Origin: DAITAZ01 sp036824045
Lineage (GTDB): Bacteria > Pseudomonadota > Gammaproteobacteria > Burkholderiales > Rhodocyclaceae
Assembly (NCBI GenBank): GCA_036824045.1
Contig: DAITAZ010000011.1
Location: forward strand, 1 to 64,000
Length of the DNA stretch: 64,000 nucleotides
Reading direction: 5' to 3'
In this document: positions 63,102 to 64,000 of the stretch, in pieces
Layout: each line of letters begins with the position of its first letter
Position numbering within the stretch: the first letter of the stretch is position 1
The notes under the pieces: generated by a model
Told to the model about the DNA's origin: nothing
Databases searched by the model: none
The model's input: only the letters and a program-made list of their open reading frames with translations
Made by a program: the position numbers and the translations under genes

Positions 63102-64000
63102 TCAGAAGGTTCCGTGGTCGGAGACGAGTTCTTCGACCCGGGCACCGTTGGCGATATCGAGGAGGATGTTCTTTTCGGTGTTGATGCGGCGGAACACCTC
63201 ATCGAGCACGGCTTTCTCGTGGGCCTTGGGAATGACCACCACGCCTTCCTGATCCGCGAAGATCAGATCGCCGGGGCATACCCGGACACCGAAGAGGGAG
63301 ATCGGGCAGTTGATGCTCTCGGTGACTGCGCGCTTGCGCACGTCGCGGCAGACGTAGCCGGTGGAGAAGGTGGGGAAGCCGAGGTTGAGCACGGCGTCGT
63401 TGTCCCGGGTCTTGCCGCCGATGATGGCGCCCACGGCGCCGGAACGGATGGCCAGATTGGCGTTCAGCTCGCCGAAATAGGCGTAGTCGGGCGTCTCGTT
63501 TTCCACCACGATCACGTCGCCGGGGATCACGGTCTTGTAGGAGTCCAGCGCCTTGTAGATCGCCCGGAAATCCTCGCCGTTCTGGATGGCGCGCAGTTTC
63601 AGGGTTTTGGCATGGCCGAAGAGCTTTTGCTGGGAACGGTTGGGCGTGAGGCCAAGGACCAGCTGTCCGTCCAGCCCCAGGTCGTCCATGACGTCGGACA
63701 GCAGCGGGCTCGAGAGATGGGCACGGATGTTGGCCAGAAGCTTGCGGTGTTCTTCCCGCTGGCCTGCCGCGATCAGATTGGCCAGCTCAAACTCCGGCGG
63801 GAAATTCACGTCGATGGCCTCGATCGGTTCCGCCTCCAGCAGGTAGGGGCGGTCCCCGATCCGCCGCTGGGTTTTCAGGGCCGTTTCCCGACGCACCACG
63901 TAGAGTCCCATGGTCTCGATGGTCACGTCCGGAAGATCCACGGAGTTGGGAATGTTCCGGAGGTTGTAGTCGGGCGTGCCGTTGCTCCAGGTGTACTGCT
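63102..64000 (-). CDS. Acylneuraminate-type cytidylyltransferase fused to RraA-like aldolase domain (5' end beyond window)
   Basis: The minus-strand frame is open from the right edge; a GTG at 63941 is only an internal codon, since the preceding residues (YTWSNGTPDYNLRNIPNS) are clearly coding. The first visible ~85 residues match the C-terminal part of NeuA-type CMP-sugar synthetases (ETMGLYVVRRETALKTQRRI, PIEAIDVNFPPEFELA). The remaining ~210 residues are RraA-like: LSSPLLSDVMDDLGLDGQ, PGDVIVVENE and AIIGGKTRDNDAVLNLG, which keeps the GGxxRD motif of hydroxy-methyl-oxoglutarate-type aldolases. So one chain joins CMP activation of a sugar with an aldolase fold acting on oxo acids. It is the most upstream visible gene of the glycan locus. 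Confidence 0.85.
   Translation of the reverse strand, partial: QYTWSNGTPDYNLRNIPNSVDLPDVTIETMGLYVVRRETALKTQRRIGDRPYLLEAEPIEAIDVNFPPEFELANLIAAGQREEHRKLLANIRAHLSSPLLSDVMDDLGLDGQLVLGLTPNRSQQKLFGHAKTLKLRAIQNGEDFRAIYKALDSYKTVIPGDVIVVENETPDYAYFGELNANLAIRSGAVGAIIGGKTRDNDAVLNLGFPTFSTGYVCRDVRKRAVTESINCPISLFGVRVCPGDLIFADQEGVVVIPKAHEKAVLDEVFRRINTEKNILLDIANGARVEELVSDHGTF

Noticed and set aside
63102..63941. Stand-alone RraA-like gene of 279 codons starting at GTG 63941
   Set aside because: The codons upstream to the window edge continue a well-conserved cytidylyltransferase C-terminus in frame, so this is a partial fusion gene.

Overview
The window is about 64 kb of GC-rich (roughly two-thirds G+C), densely coded bacterial chromosome. 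Several features point to a betaproteobacterium, with a Rhodocyclales-type organism as the best guess: a haem-binding chemotaxis receptor, a phasin (polyhydroxyalkanoate granules), a NosR-like iron-sulfur flavoprotein, Kdo-dependent surface glycan genes, and multi-PAS signalling proteins. No single marker fixes the genus. I saw no rRNA, tRNA, CRISPR array, insertion sequence or prophage. Most genes sit in operons with ATGA or GTGA overlaps.

Left part (1-10.6 kb): a prohibitin/SPFH-type membrane protein cut by the left edge, a chemotaxis receptor with a periplasmic CxxCH haem motif, a membrane acyltransferase, a tightly coupled P450 / serine-hydrolase-like / small membrane protein operon, then a family-4 glycosyltransferase followed by a secreted clan-A glycoside hydrolase.

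10.6-20.1 kb: a heavy-metal RND efflux operon (CopL-like His/Cys-rich protein, outer-membrane factor, His-rich membrane protein, adaptor, CzcA/CusA-type pump, small periplasmic protein), then a YbdK-type glutamate-cysteine ligase translationally close to a CPA2 cation/proton antiporter.

20.2-31.1 kb: a small CbiX chelatase, a REC-HATPase response regulator, and a copper-linked locus in which a Tat-exported multicopper oxidase diverges from a Sco protein plus a cytochrome c/periplasmic-binding fusion. An RND efflux pair with a DUF2892 protein follows.

31.2-39.7 kb: a four-gene signalling operon with two PAS-rich histidine kinases, a REC-HATPase protein and a REC-PAS-PP2C phosphatase, ended by a strong terminator. 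It looks like a phosphorelay feeding a partner-switching (RsbW/RsbU-like) output whose STAS partner is not in the window.

39.8-52.2 kb: tandem beta-hydroxyacid dehydrogenases, a phasin, an MtnA / class II aldolase pair diverging from an MtnE-like aminotransferase (fits a methylthioadenosine/5-deoxyadenosine 'DHAP shunt'), a cysteine-rich RTX protein, an orphan NosR-like protein, an MFS transporter, a PACE efflux protein and a second glycosyltransferase closely resembling the one at 7.8 kb.

52.6 kb to the right edge: a minus-strand surface-polysaccharide locus. It contains a cytidylyltransferase-RraA fusion (cut by the edge), a 1190-residue glycosyltransferase-HAD fusion, a second protein carrying the same C-terminal domain as that HAD protein, a secreted beta-helix protein, KdsA, a KdsB-KdsC fusion and a KpsC-like Kdo transferase. 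This locus is the best candidate in the window for an undescribed system: it combines Kdo synthesis, a possible second CMP-ulosonic acid activation step linked to an aldolase fold, and an unassigned domain present in two adjacent genes.
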